A stretch of 64,000 nucleotides of DNA, taken from assembly GCF_036046055.1 (NCBI RefSeq), contig NZ_CP107939.1:372001-436000 (forward strand). Direction: 5' to 3'. Positions 62,375 to 64,000 of the stretch are shown piece by piece (position 1 is the first letter of the stretch; the number at the start of each line of letters is the position of its first letter). The notes beneath the pieces were generated by a model. The model saw nothing but the letters and a program-made list of their open reading frames with translations, did no database searches and had not been told where the DNA came from. Origin of the DNA: Nocardia sp. NBC_00403. GTDB taxonomy: Bacteria > Actinomycetota > Actinomycetes > Mycobacteriales > Mycobacteriaceae. Position numbers and translations under genes: made by a program.

Positions 62375-64000
62375 ATGCCCGACCTGGCGTTCGAATCGCT
62401 CTACCGGCACGGGTTCGCGCGGGTGGCGGTCGCGGTGCCACGGGTGCGGGTCGCCGACCCCGCCTACAACGTCGAGGAGACGCTGCTGCTGGCCCGCCAG
62501 GCGGCTGACGCCGACGCGGTACTGACGGTGTTTCCCGAGCTCGGGCTGTCCTCCTATACCTCCGACGACCTGTTCCATCAGGATGCGCTGGCCGACGCGG
62601 TGGAGGCGGCGCTGGGACGCCTGGTCGCGGCGAGTGCGGACATCGACACGGTGCTGGTGGTCGGGGCACCGGTCCGGGCCCAGGGCAGGCTGTTCAACTG
62701 CGCGATCGCGGTGAGCGGGGGCGTTGTGCTCGGCGCCGCACCCAAGAGCTACCTGCCGAATTATCGCGAGTTCTACGAGAAGCGGCAGTTCGCGGCGGCG
62801 CGGGAGAACTTGGCAGACCAGATCACGATCGCGGGTCGGCGGGTGCCGTTCGGAGCCGATCTCCTGTTCACCGCGACCAATCTGGACGGATTCGTCTTTC
62901 ATCTGGAGATCTGCGAGGACGGCTGGGTGCCGCTGCCGCCGAGCGGGTTCGCCGCACTTGCCGGTGCGACCGTGCTCGTCAACCTCTCGGCCAGCAATAT
63001 CGTCATCGGCAAGGCCGACTATCGGCGGGCGCTGTGCACTTCGCACTCGGCGCGCTATCTGGCCGCCTACCTGTATTCGGCTGCGGGACACGGCGAATCG
63101 ACGACCGATATGGCGTGGGACGGACAGGCCCTGGTCTGCGAGAACGGCGATCTCCTTGCCGAAGGTGAACGGTTCGCCGATCATCCACAATTGATCACCG
63201 CCGACCTCGACCTACCGCGCCTGGCCGCGGATCGATTGCGCACCACCAGTTTCGCCGACAATGTGCACGACCACCGCGACCATCTGGTTCGGCTGCGGCG
63301 CATCGAGATCGAGTTGCCGGTGCCGACCACCGCCGTCGAGCTGCGACGCGAAATTCCGCGCTTCCCTTACGTTCCCGCCGACCCGACCGCACGCAACGAG
63401 CGCTGTGCCGAGGTGCACCACATCCAGGTGGAGGGCCTGAGCACCCGGTTGCGGGCCACCGGAATCCAGCGTGTCGTCATCGGGGTCTCCGGCGGGCTCG
63501 ACTCCACTCAGGCGCTGATCGTGGCGGCCAAGACCATGGACCGGCTCGGGCTGCCGCGGACCAATGTGCTCGCCTACACCATGCCCGGCTTCGCGACCGG
63601 GGCGCGCACTCGCAACGACGCACACCGGTTGATGCGCGCACTCGGAGTGAGCGCAGCGGAGATAGATATCCGGCCCTCGGCCACCCAGATGCTGCGCGAC
63701 CTGAATCACCCTGCCGCCGACGGTGTTCGGCAATACGACATCACCTACGAGAATGTGCAGGCCGGCGAGCGGACCGCACATCTGTTCCGGCTGGCCAATC
63801 AGCACAATGCGCTCGTCGTCGGCACCGGTGATCTCAGCGAACTCGCGCTCGGCTGGTGCACTTTCGGCGTCGGCGATCATATGGCGCATTACAGCGTGAA
63901 TGCCTCGGTGCCCAAGACGCTGATCAAATACCTGATCGCCTGGGCAGTGGACACCGATCAGTTCGGTGCGGATGGGGGCGAGGTGCTCGCGTCGATCCTG
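62375..64000 (+). CDS. nadE: Glutamine-dependent NAD+ synthetase, 5' part (cut by the window end)
   Basis: ATG 62375, behind GAAGGGGG, opens 542 codons that run in frame to the last base of the window. The N-terminal nitrilase-type glutaminase has the catalytic triad Glu55 ([10 protein letters not shown]), Lys124 ([15 protein letters not shown]) and Cys180 (LEICEDGW). The synthetase begins with the PP-loop SGGLDSTQ. Full-length proteins of this family have about 680 residues, so roughly 140 are missing here. The enzyme makes NAD+ from deamido-NAD+, ATP and glutamine, the last step of NAD synthesis. Confidence 0.95.
   Translation, partial: MPDLAFESLYRHGFARVAVAVPRVRVADPAYNVEETLLLARQAADADAVLTVFPELGLSSYTSDDLFHQDALADAVEAALGRLVAASADIDTVLVVGAPVRAQGRLFNCAIAVSGGVVLGAAPKSYLPNYREFYEKRQFAAARENLADQITIAGRRVPFGADLLFTATNLDGFVFHLEICEDGWVPLPPSGFAALAGATVLVNLSASNIVIGKADYRRALCTSHSARYLAAYLYSAAGHGESTTDMAWDGQALVCENGDLLAEGERFADHPQLITADLDLPRLAADRLRTTSFADNVHDHRDHLVRLRRIEIELPVPTTAVELRREIPRFPYVPADPTARNERCAEVHHIQVEGLSTRLRATGIQRVVIGVSGGLDSTQALIVAAKTMDRLGLPRTNVLAYTMPGFATGARTRNDAHRLMRALGVSAAEIDIRPSATQMLRDLNHPAADGVRQYDITYENVQAGERTAHLFRLANQHNALVVGTGDLSELALGWCTFGVGDHMAHYSVNASVPKTLIKYLIAWAVDTDQFGADGGEVLASIL

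Overview
The window is high-GC DNA from an actinomycete, most likely Nocardia or a close relative. The signs are a groEL2-type chaperonin behind two CIRCE operators, a RamB-type acetate regulator, LigB, FadE5, a pitA–membrane protein–DUF3349 operon arranged as in mycobacteria, Scr1/DUF397 regulator pairs, F420/deazaflavin-type enzymes and an IdeR-like iron box. These identifications rest on motif recognition from translated sequence; no database search was run.

Layout. 1-6.2 kb is an accessory patch: a truncated MerR gene beside a tRNA-3'-end-like sequence, a pair of paralogous immunity-like proteins, a decayed TPR regulator, a tight run of small unknown frames led by a 29-residue Cys-rich peptide, a divergent Scr1-type regulator/DUF397 pair with a palindromic operator, and a DUF4254 gene. 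6.4-12.2 kb is core: pitA operon (minus), ligB (minus) and ramB (plus, apparently leaderless), followed by a minisatellite of ten 10-bp units. 12.4-22.7 kb is metabolic and transport cargo: an NTF2-like protein, an Old Yellow Enzyme, an FMN reductase divergent from its TetR, a methyltransferase, a CUT2-type sugar ABC transporter, and an MFS pump divergent from a TetR with an unusual C-terminal extension. 23.1-32.3 kb holds fadE5 and a five-gene urea ABC transporter operon (urtABCDE) with a GntR gene behind it. A TnpB-only IS200/IS605-like element sits between urtC and urtD in the opposite orientation.

32.3-50 kb is a patchwork of short units, many of them a regulator next to an oxidoreductase, typical of Nocardia: NERD protein, CMD-family protein, TetR/VOC, HxlR/NmrA-like reductase, F420 PPOX protein, Uma2, lpd, AraC, MDR reductase, an M19-like dipeptidase, an AMIN-like secreted protein, a prolyl oligopeptidase, TetR, HxlR, DDN-like nitroreductase, an alpha/beta hydrolase and TetR. 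50-64 kb contains an ArsR/MFS pair, a large LuxR (LAL) regulator, a MarR/lipoprotein pair, an IdeR-box-preceded PepSY membrane protein, a DUF6585 membrane protein, groEL, a small hypothetical, a Sufu-domain protein, and the 5' 542 codons of glutamine-dependent nadE, which runs off the window.

No clear undescribed multi-gene system stands out. The best candidates for a second look are the TnpB element inside the urt operon, the 2504-3710 cluster of small frames with its Cys-rich peptide, the isolated 27-residue hydrophobic peptide with its own SD and terminator at 49770-49853, and the TetR with an apparent second helix-turn-helix.
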